Part shown: positions 14,855 to 23,967 of the stretch, in pieces
How the letters are laid out: the number at the start of each line of letters is the position of its first letter
How positions within the stretch are numbered: the first letter of the stretch is position 1
Source of the DNA: a virus
Length of the DNA: 39,314 nt
Direction: 5' to 3' (one strand)
IMG/VR virus record: IMGVR_UViG_3300042542_001465
Span: 1 to 39,314 of that record
Notes under the pieces: model-generated
Database searches by the model: none
The model's input: the letters and a program-made list of their open reading frames with translations, nothing else
What the model was told of the DNA's origin: nothing
Made by a program: the position numbers and the translations under genes

Positions 14855-14860
14855 AGCTTG

Positions 14861-17494
14861 TTAGTAGCCTCCAGCTCCTTGTCTTGTAGCAAGATTTCGG
14901 GTTTCGTCAACATGATCTATTCCTGCAATAGCGGCGTAGCGCAGAACATCAATGCAATTTCCGCACACCATTGGCTTCTTATTTCGGCGGACAACAAGCG
15001 TACCGTTTGATACTGTAACGCAATAAACCATGCCAGAGTATAGGGTCTTCTCAAGCAGCATTCGCTTATCCTTGGTTGTAATTGTGGCTTTTTTGCCGTG
15101 CCTTTCTCCAAGCATGTACAGGGGCATTGTACCAACAACTTTCCGCCCATGAATAATTCCTCCACTATATCCAGCATCTCTGGTGTATATCGAGCTACAT
15201 GGCTTTCCTAGTTTCTGAAGCAGCTCTTGAATGTCGTCCACTAGCCCAAGTGATGCCGTGGCGTACTTGTGGCATTCGCTTCCTTTGTCAATCCACCCAT
15301 CTCCAAGAACCAACGACTCCCACAGCCTTTCAAGGGCCTGTCTAGGCATATTCAACACATTCCTTGGGATTCGTTTTTGACCCGAATTGCCAAGTGGATG
15401 CAGCAACTCCCACAGCTTCTTGCTACTTACAACATAGCTAGTATTCCTGTAGGCCCATACGAATCCTAGAGAATCAAGCAGTTTCTCTATCCTTTCACAT
15501 TTCTGGGGATTTGCTGATTTTGATTGTGAAATGTAAACCGAGTACCCTCGGCCAGGTATTTGGATCTTTCCGCCACGCGACCCCGTAGAACTACCTTCAG
15601 AGACAAACCAACCAATAAACTCGGCCCAGTCGGCTTCGGCTACCCATTTACCATCCCAAAGCTCAATCATCGAGCATTCTTCTTCTCGCAGTCCATTAGT
15701 GCAGATTGGGAATGTGTCCTGCCTGTATAGATCCTTTGCCAGTCTAAATGTTAACTGCGACTTCTGCGGGTAGACCAACATCCTATGGTTCGGGGTCACT
15801 TTGAAATCAATGCTGTGGCTATGCGCCTCATACATAAACCCATCGTAGTAATTCTCAACATACCCGATTGGCTGTTGGAACTCCATATATCCATCTGGAG
15901 ACATTGTCGCTACCTTTAAATCTCTAGGCAGATCTGAAAACTTAATCCATCCATTCTCTGTTAGAACCTCAGTCTCTGGGTCGTAGCAATCTTTCCACGC
16001 CTCCTTTAAACCACCATCACCCGTGTACTCAGACAACGCTTGGATAATGTTCTCACACTCGGAAGAGACATAGAAATGCGGTCGGTTGACCGAATCTGCG
16101 GGTCTAGTGGTATCCCATGACATCTTGCCAATAAGTGCCTGCAACCCATCGTCGATGTCTAACCCTGGAGCTGGAATACAAACCATGCCAGCATCATTCA
16201 AATCCTCGATAATAGAGGATGCCCCATCCGCTGACTGGTACTTGGCAGCTCCAAGACGAGGGTCGATCAGCCTCTCGAAGATCTTTTCGTCACCCTCAAG
16301 CTCGGCAATTAAGTCCATGTAGTCACGGATACCAAAGCCCTGCCCCTTAGCCCCTTGTCCTGGCATCCACTTGCCACCCTTCCACTCAGCCCAGTCACCT
16401 ACATCAACACCCGGCCACTCACGATATACCCAAAATGTACCAGACGCATCCACAGCAATCCAAGCCATAAACCAATTCTTCGCACCCGCTGGGTCAATAA
16501 TCTGATAGCGAGTAACATTCGTAGTTGGGATCTCTGATGGCTGGACAACATTGACTTCTTTATTGAACTTAGGAAACTTGGTGGCGTGGGACTTAACTGG
16601 AACCCCGTACGCGCGAATTAGAATCTCCTCCCGAGGCCTTCCAACTAGGGTCTCCTTGATTCGCTCGTAGCCACCGAAAGGGTTATCCTTGCTATGGAAG
16701 TAGTGGACGCTGGCATTGCGCTTTTTACTCCGTTGGACATAGGGTACAAGCTCGCCGCCTAGAAGCTCGGCTTCTCGGCTTTCTATGCTAGTAGCCCCAT
16801 CTAAGTACTCTTTGATCACCTCAGTCCATCCATCGATAGGAGTAAAGGTTACGAGCATTTTAGAATTTCTCGTAGCTAATCGGAATCTTAGCGTATTAAG
16901 CAATTCGGGGCCGCCTAGATGCTCGTCCAACCAAACTCCTATATTATGCCAGACAGGTGTCCTTGAACCTAATTCAGCACCCTCAAGAATTGTGTCATTA
17001 TTCGCGTAAGCAGCGTATGTTTTAAAGATAATCTGACTACCATTTGGTAAGATAAGCGAGTTATCCGTAAACCCGGTTTTCTTTTTGTATGAGATGTAAG
17101 TTGATGAGGAGGTGTGTTTTTGTTTTAATTCCTTTGGAAGCCAGTGCCAAATTAACGATTGTTGTTGGCGGATTGAAACCTCCGCTGTTTGAGAAAAACA
17201 AAATATCTCAGACCCAGCATTCTCAACTGCAGCACGAACTACACAATAACTAGCAAAGAAACTTTTGCCCGACCTGTTCCCACCACTTACCAAAATTTCA
17301 TTGTGATTCCCTAACTCCTTCTCCGCGAGTTCCCAGTGTGGAAGCCTAAATGCGTAGTTGTAAGGATCTTCCTCCGAGTTTTTAATTGCCTCATGGTAAA
17401 TGTAGTGAAGATTGACCAAGTCGCTTGGTTCCATTACGGCTATCTCCTCGTCAGTGGGAGGCTTCAAGATAGGATGTTTACGCCATTCTAGCAT
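14861..17494 (-). CDS. terL: Terminase large subunit with intein, 877 aa precursor
   Basis: DNA-packaging motor ATPase and nuclease. The ATPase has Walker A SGGNRSGKS (70-78) and Walker B GVWLDEH (186-192). The RNase-H-like nuclease shows Asp334 (IIDPAG) and Asp411 (LIDPRLG), and the last acidic motif CIDVLRY (847-853) follows the intein. Residues 503-846 are an intein, so the spliced protein is 533 aa, a normal length. The start overlaps the stop of the upstream HNH gene by 7 nt. Confidence 0.93.
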   Translation of the reverse strand: MLEWRKHPILKPPTDEEIAVMEPSDLVNLHYIYHEAIKNSEEDPYNYAFRLPHWELAEKELGNHNEILVSGGNRSGKSFFASYCVVRAAVENAGSEIFCFSQTAEVSIRQQQSLIWHWLPKELKQKHTSSSTYISYKKKTGFTDNSLILPNGSQIIFKTYAAYANNDTILEGAELGSRTPVWHNIGVWLDEHLGGPELLNTLRFRLATRNSKMLVTFTPIDGWTEVIKEYLDGATSIESREAELLGGELVPYVQRSKKRNASVHYFHSKDNPFGGYERIKETLVGRPREEILIRAYGVPVKSHATKFPKFNKEVNVVQPSEIPTTNVTRYQIIDPAGAKNWFMAWIAVDASGTFWVYREWPGVDVGDWAEWKGGKWMPGQGAKGQGFGIRDYMDLIAELEGDEKIFERLIDPRLGAAKYQSADGASSIIEDLNDAGMVCIPAPGLDIDDGLQALIGKMSWDTTRPADSVNRPHFYVSSECENIIQALSEYTGDGGLKEAWKDCYDPETEVLTENGWIKFSDLPRDLKVATMSPDGYMEFQQPIGYVENYYDGFMYEAHSHSIDFKVTPNHRMLVYPQKSQLTFRLAKDLYRQDTFPICTNGLREEECSMIELWDGKWVAEADWAEFIGWFVSEGSSTGSRGGKIQIPGRGYSVYISQSKSANPQKCERIEKLLDSLGFVWAYRNTSYVVSSKKLWELLHPLGNSGQKRIPRNVLNMPRQALERLWESLVLGDGWIDKGSECHKYATASLGLVDDIQELLQKLGKPCSSIYTRDAGYSGGIIHGRKVVGTMPLYMLGERHGKKATITTKDKRMLLEKTLYSGMVYCVTVSNGTLVVRRNKKPMVCGNCIDVLRYAAIAGIDHVDETRNLATRQGAGGY
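14957..15988 (-). mobile_element. Intein with LAGLIDADG homing endonuclease in TerL (344 aa)
   Basis: The N-terminal splicing block starts at Cys503 (CYDPETEVLTENGW), and a block-B-like VTPNH lies at 567-571. The C-terminal blocks read YCVTVSNGTLVVRRNKKP and then VCGN, ending at Asn846 with Cys847 as the +1 nucleophile. In the middle, FIGWFVSEG (626-634) and LWESLVLGDGW (724-734) look like the two LAGLIDADG helices, so the endonuclease seems complete. All catalytic splicing residues are present, except that the penultimate residue is Gly where His is more usual. Confidence 0.9.
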
Positions 17495-18015
17495 TTAGCA
17501 AATTCCCCTCTATGCTCTTTGGCTTTATTAAGGTACGCTTCAGAGGCCTCTTCTTTGGTTTTAAATCTTCCGATATTTATTGGTTTTCTGTTGAGCGTCA
17601 TTTGCGCTCTCCACATGCCAGTGCATTTACAAAACGAAACACCCTTAACTCCAGAGGTGTTGTTTTTGTTCTTGCCTCTATTAAACATGTTTTCAGATCT
17701 ACTCGCATGGCGTAGATTGGAAATCCTATTATCCGACTTATTTTCGTTAATGTGATCTATGTCCAATTCTGGCCACTCGCCATGAGACATTGCCCACGCA
17801 ATTCTATGGGCAAAGAATTGCAGTCCATTAATCCAGATTGACCTGTACCCACGGCAATTCACATTTCCTGCTACATCGCCAGCCTTACCGCCTCTTTGCA
17901 TGTCAACCCTCCATGTGAATGCACCCGTTTTGGGTTCGTAATTCAAAAAATCAAATAATTGTTTGACACCAAGAGCATCCTCTGGTTTTACTTTTTCAGC
18001 ACTTTGCATAGTCAT
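17488..18015 (-). CDS. HNH homing endonuclease with AP2-like domain, 175 aa
   Basis: HNH_3-type core with FAHRIAWAMSHGEW, DIDHINENKSDN and NLRHASRSENM, followed by an AP2-like DNA-binding segment (SGVKGVSFCKCTGMWRAQM). Same architecture as the HNH gene at 3630-4211 but well diverged. It ends 7 nt inside the terminase gene, a typical position for a free-standing homing endonuclease that targets its neighbour. It has a long leader with a strong hairpin. Confidence 0.87.
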   Translation of the reverse strand: MTMQSAEKVKPEDALGVKQLFDFLNYEPKTGAFTWRVDMQRGGKAGDVAGNVNCRGYRSIWINGLQFFAHRIAWAMSHGEWPELDIDHINENKSDNRISNLRHASRSENMFNRGKNKNNTSGVKGVSFCKCTGMWRAQMTLNRKPINIGRFKTKEEASEAYLNKAKEHRGEFAKC

Positions 18016-18030
18016 GTATGTATTGTGTTA

Positions 18031-18064
18031 GAGTGCCTCTAGACCGCATATCTAGTTGGCACTC
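18031..18064. promoter_or_regulatory. Hairpin in the leader of the HNH gene
   Basis: Two-part stem: GAGTGCC (18031-18037) with GGCACTC (18058-18064), and inside it TCTAG (18038-18042) with CTAG (18052-18055). On the minus strand it would form near the 5' end of the HNH mRNA, 16 nt before the start codon. On the plus strand it is followed by GTTTTTTAT and resembles a terminator. Confidence 0.55.
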
Positions 18065-18068
18065 GTTT

Positions 18069-18094
18069 TTTATCATTTGTGACGGTTGTGTCAA
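18069..18094 (-). promoter_or_regulatory. Possible promoter of the HNH gene at 18015
   Basis: A perfect -35 TTGACA (plus 18089-18094) inside CCCACTTGACA, an 11-mer shared with the promoter of the HNH gene at 4211. The -10 is poor: GATAAA at a 14-nt spacing is the best candidate. Confidence 0.35.
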
Positions 18095-18102
18095 GTGGGC
18101 AT

Positions 18103-18456
18103 TTACTTAGTTTTGTATGCGTCTGTCTCCATGAGAATGTCAACAATCCTGTAAACGCTCCCGCATTCCTCACATCCAAATGTATCCTCCTCCGCTGGAA
18201 ATGACCCTCTATTCCCGTCAACAAAATGAAGCTCTCGACGCTTCTTACAATGTTTGCATACGCCAATGAAGGGCTTGACGAACTTCTCCAGCACCACATT
18301 CCAAATCTTAGCGTCAAACTTCTCTGCTAGATACGAAGCGTAAACACTGGTGTGGCACTTGTGCTGAACGCCGTCATGCTCGACCATGTAGTGGCGAACG
18401 AGGTTACCACCATCCTTAGCGTAATCAGCGTATCTTGATTCTGGTTCTGGTATCAT
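18103..18456 (-). CDS. Hypothetical zinc-ribbon-like protein, 117 aa
   Basis: Two CxxC pairs, CKHC (about 67-70) and CEEC (about 95-98), probably bind zinc; a further His/Cys (HKC) lies near residue 34. It sits between the small and large terminase genes, and its start overlaps the TerS stop by ATGA (18456-18453). It may be a packaging or DNA-binding accessory; no specific function is known. Confidence 0.7.
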   Translation of the reverse strand: MIPEPESRYADYAKDGGNLVRHYMVEHDGVQHKCHTSVYASYLAEKFDAKIWNVVLEKFVKPFIGVCKHCKKRRELHFVDGNRGSFPAEEDTFGCEECGSVYRIVDILMETDAYKTK

Positions 18457-19004
18457 TCTACGATTTCGGCTTCTACCGCTTGGGCTTTGACTTTATTGGC
18501 AATCCTGGACTTAGCTTCCGCAATCATCTTGGCGGCATCATCAATAGACGGCCCCTTGCGATGCTCAACAATGGTACTCGCCATGCCAGAGAGCTGTCCA
18601 GCCTTATCGGTCATAATGCCAATAGTCAACGCCAATCGGTCTGGGGAGATTGCCTTGAGCTGGTCTGGATCACGGCTCAGTTGCTCTGCTTTCTCGAACA
18701 ACAGGTCTGTGTACTCAGCCGCAGCAATGGCGTAGCGTTTGGAGAACTCTTTACGCTTTGACTCCAGCGTGTCGTTATGCCTCCATTCCAGCGCACGAAC
18801 AGTCTCATGCGTCACCTTGCACTTCTTTGCAATAGCATTGATACGACCACCCTGCGCTAGCATCCAGAGGATCTGTGCCGCCACATTCGGGTTGTAGTTC
18901 TCGATAGTGTTTCGAGGGAATTGCTTAGCCCTTTCCTTGACTTCAAGGAAGAACTCTTTCATCGCCTCTTTGCTATCAATCGCTGATAGGTCTTCGTCGC
19001 TCAT
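18453..19004 (-). CDS. Putative terminase small subunit, 183 aa
   Basis: Contains a helix-turn-helix (about 44-75: AAQILWMLAQGGRINAIAKKC ... THETVRALEWRH) followed by a long charged helical region, the layout of TerS proteins that recognise phage DNA and hand it to TerL. The position upstream of TerL in the same operon fits. It is coupled by ATGA to both neighbours. The assignment rests on fold and context, not on a strong signature. Confidence 0.72.
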   Translation of the reverse strand: MSDEDLSAIDSKEAMKEFFLEVKERAKQFPRNTIENYNPNVAAQILWMLAQGGRINAIAKKCKVTHETVRALEWRHNDTLESKRKEFSKRYAIAAAEYTDLLFEKAEQLSRDPDQLKAISPDRLALTIGIMTDKAGQLSGMASTIVEHRKGPSIDDAAKMIAEAKSRIANKVKAQAVEAEIVE

Positions 19005-19138
19005 TTGGTCTTCTTGCCGTTTTTAACCTTAACGGCCCCAGAGTGCAACTCTTTTTTGAGCTTATTCTGTTGCGTCGAGGAAAGCGGAGAAACCTTACTG
19101 AGCAGATAGCCTACTTGCTTTTTGCTTTTGGTCTTCAT
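19001..19138 (-). CDS. Small conserved basic phage protein, 45 aa
   Basis: MKTKSKKQVGYLLSKVSPLS ... KLKKELHSGAVKV, a short Lys-rich pattern that recurs in phage genomes just before terminase genes. It is coupled by ATGA to both the upstream 1282-aa gene (19138-19135) and TerS (19004-19001). The function is unknown. Confidence 0.72.
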   Translation of the reverse strand: MKTKSKKQVGYLLSKVSPLSSTQQNKLKKELHSGAVKVKNGKKTK

Positions 19139-22100
19139 TTCTTCTGTAGGATTCTGATGTCGCGCACAACTTCCGGCGTGGCAATTCCCTTCTTCATGAA
19201 CATTTTAAGAACCGAGTCTGGCTCTTGGCTTTTTTGCATCTGTTTGAAGATGTACCTAGCCCTAGTTCCATCGTTGGTGCTAAGTGCTTTTACCAGCTTA
19301 TCTTTATCTCCAATGTTAAGCCTGTCATCAATAAGCCGTTGCTTATGGTGGCTTGCCAATGACTTGCCCTTGTTGGGATCTTGCTTGGCAATCTCACGAA
19401 TCCTTGCTTCAATATCTTTCCTTGGAAGAATAGAGATTTCATCATAAGCATCCGTAATTGTATCACGCTTAATCTTCGGCGCATCAAGGATTTCACCATC
19501 AAGAGCAGTGAGCGCAATCTCGCTACCAAACCCATTCTCTCGAAGCATACCTGCAATCCTGCCATCATCAAGACCGATTGTACGCAAGTTACTTACATGG
19601 CGGTTTAATGATTGAAGGTTGTCTCTGTATGACTGGTTGCTTTGATTGTAGACTTCATCAAACTCCTGTTGGCTCATCTTCTCATCTTCAACACGAAACC
19701 TTGCAGAAGATATATTAGAACGAACAGCATTAAGATTTTCTTTTAACGATCTGGCTCTAAAACCAAATCCTTTATCTACATTCGTGTCATTGAAACGAAG
19801 TCCTACTAGCTTCTCTACAGTTTGAAGTAATGGTCTAGTTTGTGATTCTTTAACAAAATTAACAAAACTTGGAGTCAATAAACTTTCGGCAACAAAACCA
19901 GTCCTTTCTGCGAGTTGCGTAGTCTCATCTGGTGACGCGCTAATTGGTCTTCCCGTTTCGAAGTTGTAGTTGTTAACAGCTTGGGAAAGTGAGTTCATTA
20001 CAAATGACCCTTTCCCGCGAATGTCTTCGGCTAATCCACCAACACCGAATTTAACAGCTTCAGTTAACGGCCTGCCATTCATCCCGGCAACAAATGGCCC
20101 AATCAGTTGCTGCTGTGGGAAGATATATGATAGATTCATCCATCCAATATCGCCAGTTTTTGGGTTTTCCTTAATGAAAAGAGGTTTTTTTTCAGCGTAT
20201 TCTGGAAGAACAGTTTCACGATATGCTCTCTCTTTCTCTCTGTCGACACCAAGGAACTCCATTGTTTTAAGAGCTGTTGCCGTTGTCGTCCCATAAACAA
20301 TAAACATTGAGGCTATCCTTTTGTAAGCCTCTTCTTTTATTGCCTTTTCGTTGGGAGTTACACCAAACTTTTTGGATAGTTCTTCTGAATAAGAGCCATC
20401 AAGCATGTTCTTAATTAGCTTCCCTTGATTGTACTGATTTCGCATCAATTCAAATGTGAATACTGCAAACTGATCAGCAGGAATACCATTTTTTGAAAGC
20501 GTCTTCAATCCATTGCTAACAAAATCGTAATTCTGTGATGTATTGTTTGTGAATCTAGCAGCCTCTTTTCTCACTAGATCTGGAGAAGCATTTGGGAATT
20601 GCTTAAATAATTGAGATTCATAGTTTCTTGCAGTTATGTATCTATTCTGAATATCTGCAAAACTATATAGTTTTCCAAATGGATCAATTGCTTTTTGTGC
20701 AAACCTTCCTATTTTTCCAGATTTCAATCCAGACTGAATATCAGCAAATGCAAGTCCCTTTGGGAATACACCAAGTTCCTTCCATGACTTAAACTCATCA
20801 ATATCGACATTGGACATCATCTTGGCAACAGGCTCATATTGAGCTGCTGCAAACTTAGCACCTCTGCTTATATTCTTAAATGGATTCATACCCATCCCAG
20901 CCATATTCATTGGACCATAAATATAGTTTGTAGCATAGGAAACTGGATTAAAAACAGTCTTCATTGCTTTTGATGCCGACAAGAATGTTTGATACGCATC
21001 CTTTAATGTGTTGTCGGCAAAGTCCATTGCAGCATTGTCAGAGTTATTTGCGTACAAATGATTGATTGCCACTTGTAATTCTGGTGGCCCGTAGAGTTCT
21101 TCTTCTCCAATCCTTGCGTTACCTCTGCGCAGCTTAATTGGCTGAAGCCCTTCTACTCCTTCTCCAGCAAACTTAGCGATCCCCATATCCCTAAAGATGT
21201 TAGAGATCTGGTTGTCAGCTTTATCATACGCCACGAGCCTAGACAGCTTTGACATTGTTTCGCTGATCTTTTCACCTGGCGTTGTATACTCACCAAGGTA
21301 CTTTCTTAACGCTGGGGATAAGTCTTTCTTTTCCTTTAGGATTCCAGCGTTCTGAGAGTAGATCCAATTGTGTAGCTCATCTGGATTACTGGCTTTTTTT
21401 GCGTTTAAGTCAGCTATGTACTTTCCCGCATCAGCCCTACTCATTGGAGGAAGATCAATCTCAGATCCGTAATTAGGATTGTCAATTTCAAGTCTATTAC
21501 CTTGAGCGTCAGTTTTACGAATAAATTTACGCTCGTCTATTCCAATGCGGGGTTGAGTCGTTAGGTCGTCAAGCAATTCTTGATACGACTGTTTAGATGG
21601 AGAGTAGTTCGCGTCTCCAAAGAAGGCGTAAGATCTAGTAAGGTAATCACCTTCATTCTTGCTTTCCTCAATGTACTTGGCAAGAAGGTCTGGCATCTTC
21701 CTTTGCCCGTTGTAGTGCATCTCAAGAAGTCCATCTTGATACTCAGCAATGTACTTTCTGGCTTGAGAAAGATCAGCAGCAAAAGACTCAAGCTCCTTGG
21801 GAACCTTGGGGGCTTTACCTGTAATATACTCCAACGAAAGCTGCTGTATTGCGGCTGGATCGGAGGACTTTGCGATAGCGTCATTTACCCTAGATCCAAG
21901 AATGCCTCCTACCTCGCGGCCAGTAGAAGCAATGTTGGCTGCGTCACGCATTGCTTGAGCTGCTTCTTTTCCAACGACTTTAGTCGGAGCAATGTTGGCC
22001 TTTGCGGTTTGTCCAAGAGTTCCTACAAATTGCTTGAGATTATCTGATGAGAATACTTGTTTGTGATCAACACCTTGAGTGACGGCATCAATATAGGATA

Positions 22101-22983
22101 CCGCCCCGCTATCACCGCGACTAACCAAATCATTTAATTCTTTTGGCAGCTTTCCAGCAAACTTTTTTAGAATAGGTATCATTTTCTGCTGTGACAATCC
22201 AAGTCCCGCCCCAAGTGTTGCAGCCAATGTGGTAGGCCCAACGAGTTCACCCGCGCTTGGAAGTTCTCCAGTTTCATAGAGTTGTTCAGCTGCCACTGTT
22301 GTTGGCGCAGAAATAGCTCCAACGGCAGCAGTTGCAGTAACTGGGCGTTTAGCTAATGCCTCAGATGCTTTAATTAATGCTTGTGGCCCTTTTGTAATCT
22401 TACTTCCTGGAATAAGGTTCATCAATGCCGATACGGCAGTCCTCCCCCAGTTGATTGAGTCGCGGCCTTCTATTTTTTGAGCGGAGATAGACCCAGTTGC
22501 GCCACCTCCAGTCGCCCCAAGAAAATAACCAATACCAGCTCCAATTGGAACTGTAATAATTTCTTCTGGCAACAATGCTTGCGGCCCCATTTGGCCTAAT
22601 GCCAAAGCAGTTCCAGCTCCAGCTAGTGTACCAGCAGCCTTGGAACCTTCTGCGATCCCGATCTCTGCTAGAAGTCCAGCACCTATTTGCAGGGGAGATG
22701 GTTCTTTCTCTGGTTTTTTTTCAGCTTCTTTAACCCTAGACTCAAGATCCTTATTTACAGATTCCTGCGTTCGCTCAGCAGTAACCGGTATTGCAACTCC
22801 ATCAATATCAACGGTTGGCTGAATGCCTTGCGCTTCTTTATTAAGATTCTCGGCTACCTGCTCGTTTTGGATAGCCTCTTCTTTTGGCGCGGGCGTAATT
22901 GAAGAAGCGATCTCGTCAATCTCCTCGTCAGTTAAAACCGAATCTGCCTCAATGGTTTTTCCGTTGATAACATATTTGGGCAT
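19135..22983 (-). CDS. Large internal virion / DNA-ejection protein, 1282 aa
   Basis: The largest protein of the genome. Residues about 95-180 are Gly/Ala-rich hydrophobic stretches that could insert into a membrane, followed by long helical regions. A central part has KTVFNPVSYATNYIYGPMNM, resembling large internal proteins of podoviruses ejected with the DNA. No lytic transglycosylase motif was seen. The region is AT-richer than the capsid genes. It is encoded with three other likely internal proteins upstream. The role is inferred from size, composition and position. Confidence 0.65.
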   Translation of the reverse strand: MPKYVINGKTIEADSVLTDEEIDEIASSITPAPKEEAIQNEQVAENLNKEAQGIQPTVDIDGVAIPVTAERTQESVNKDLESRVKEAEKKPEKEPSPLQIGAGLLAEIGIAEGSKAAGTLAGAGTALALGQMGPQALLPEEIITVPIGAGIGYFLGATGGGATGSISAQKIEGRDSINWGRTAVSALMNLIPGSKITKGPQALIKASEALAKRPVTATAAVGAISAPTTVAAEQLYETGELPSAGELVGPTTLAATLGAGLGLSQQKMIPILKKFAGKLPKELNDLVSRGDSGAVSYIDAVTQGVDHKQVFSSDNLKQFVGTLGQTAKANIAPTKVVGKEAAQAMRDAANIASTGREVGGILGSRVNDAIAKSSDPAAIQQLSLEYITGKAPKVPKELESFAADLSQARKYIAEYQDGLLEMHYNGQRKMPDLLAKYIEESKNEGDYLTRSYAFFGDANYSPSKQSYQELLDDLTTQPRIGIDERKFIRKTDAQGNRLEIDNPNYGSEIDLPPMSRADAGKYIADLNAKKASNPDELHNWIYSQNAGILKEKKDLSPALRKYLGEYTTPGEKISETMSKLSRLVAYDKADNQISNIFRDMGIAKFAGEGVEGLQPIKLRRGNARIGEEELYGPPELQVAINHLYANNSDNAAMDFADNTLKDAYQTFLSASKAMKTVFNPVSYATNYIYGPMNMAGMGMNPFKNISRGAKFAAAQYEPVAKMMSNVDIDEFKSWKELGVFPKGLAFADIQSGLKSGKIGRFAQKAIDPFGKLYSFADIQNRYITARNYESQLFKQFPNASPDLVRKEAARFTNNTSQNYDFVSNGLKTLSKNGIPADQFAVFTFELMRNQYNQGKLIKNMLDGSYSEELSKKFGVTPNEKAIKEEAYKRIASMFIVYGTTTATALKTMEFLGVDREKERAYRETVLPEYAEKKPLFIKENPKTGDIGWMNLSYIFPQQQLIGPFVAGMNGRPLTEAVKFGVGGLAEDIRGKGSFVMNSLSQAVNNYNFETGRPISASPDETTQLAERTGFVAESLLTPSFVNFVKESQTRPLLQTVEKLVGLRFNDTNVDKGFGFRARSLKENLNAVRSNISSARFRVEDEKMSQQEFDEVYNQSNQSYRDNLQSLNRHVSNLRTIGLDDGRIAGMLRENGFGSEIALTALDGEILDAPKIKRDTITDAYDEISILPRKDIEARIREIAKQDPNKGKSLASHHKQRLIDDRLNIGDKDKLVKALSTNDGTRARYIFKQMQKSQEPDSVLKMFMKKGIATPEVVRDIRILQKK

Positions 22984-22990
22984 AAGCTAA

Positions 22991-23956
22991 TTATTCGGGG
23001 ATGATTTGATAAGATGTTCCAGATTTGGTTTTATTTTTGTTGTCTTTTGGCTTTGGATTAGATTGTCCTCTCTCACCAAAAACATCTGGTAGATCAGTCT
23101 TGGTAAACACACCCATTAAACCCTTGCCGCCAGCGGCGTTCATTAAGATAACAGCCTCTTCATCATTACCAGCTTTATATGCCTCTGATGCTTTACGCAT
23201 GGTAATTTGTTTTTCCTCCATGCTTGTTGGAGCGGTTTGAACTCCTTGAGTGTAAACCTCTGGTTGAGCCACAACTCCCTCAACTGGCGCGACATCGTAA
23301 GTTTGTCCAAGCGCAACTGGGGCTTGAGAAACAAATGGAACACCCATTGCCTCAGTTTCAGCTTTAGGTTCCTTTTGATACATCGAGTTAAATACATCAG
23401 AGTTGATTGCTCCTTTGCTTACTGGCTGTCCGCCCATATATCTCGTGCCAGACTTAGACCCGATTTCAATCTGTGTTCCGTCAGCAAGAACCTTCGGCTT
23501 CTTTTCCTCTTCGGTTTGGATTGCGAGAGACTTGTCGATAAAAGAAGAAACCTTCGCTAGTTGTTCACTGGCCTTCTTTGTGTCACCTTTTGCAACAAGC
23601 GACGACAGCCTAGAAAGATCGGAGTTGGGAAGATCAATCCCGCGCTCATCAGCAAGAGCAATAGAGTCTTGAATACGCATCGCAAGCTCATCAGAACTGT
23701 ATTCTGGGGGGTTTTCTTTCTCGCTTACCTTCGGTGTAGGAACAGACGCTTTCTTTTGAAAATCGAATAATTGAGAAACATTGCCAGAAAATGCTTTTCC
23801 ATTTTTGTTTACAATTGCGTTTCTAATTTGATTTTCAAATAAGTCCGCTTGATCGTTATACCCATTAGTCCGCATCAATTTGATAGCCGTTTCCGCTTGT
23901 GCAACGGTCGACTTTATATTTGAGTTTGGTGAAAGAAGGCTTTGAAGTGATTCCAT
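22991..23956 (-). CDS. Putative internal virion protein, 321 aa
   Basis: Helical N-terminal half (AETAIKLMRTNGYNDQADLF ... SRLSSLVAKGDTKKASEQLAKV) resembling TPR-like repeats, then a Pro/Gln/Val-rich low-complexity stretch (about 190-240) and a short helical segment (ASEAYKAGNDEEAVILMNAAGG). It lies between other likely internal virion genes. The function is unknown; a structural role is inferred from context. Confidence 0.62.
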   Translation of the reverse strand: MESLQSLLSPNSNIKSTVAQAETAIKLMRTNGYNDQADLFENQIRNAIVNKNGKAFSGNVSQLFDFQKKASVPTPKVSEKENPPEYSSDELAMRIQDSIALADERGIDLPNSDLSRLSSLVAKGDTKKASEQLAKVSSFIDKSLAIQTEEEKKPKVLADGTQIEIGSKSGTRYMGGQPVSKGAINSDVFNSMYQKEPKAETEAMGVPFVSQAPVALGQTYDVAPVEGVVAQPEVYTQGVQTAPTSMEEKQITMRKASEAYKAGNDEEAVILMNAAGGKGLMGVFTKTDLPDVFGERGQSNPKPKDNKNKTKSGTSYQIIPE

Positions 23957-23967
23957 AATTTTAATAA

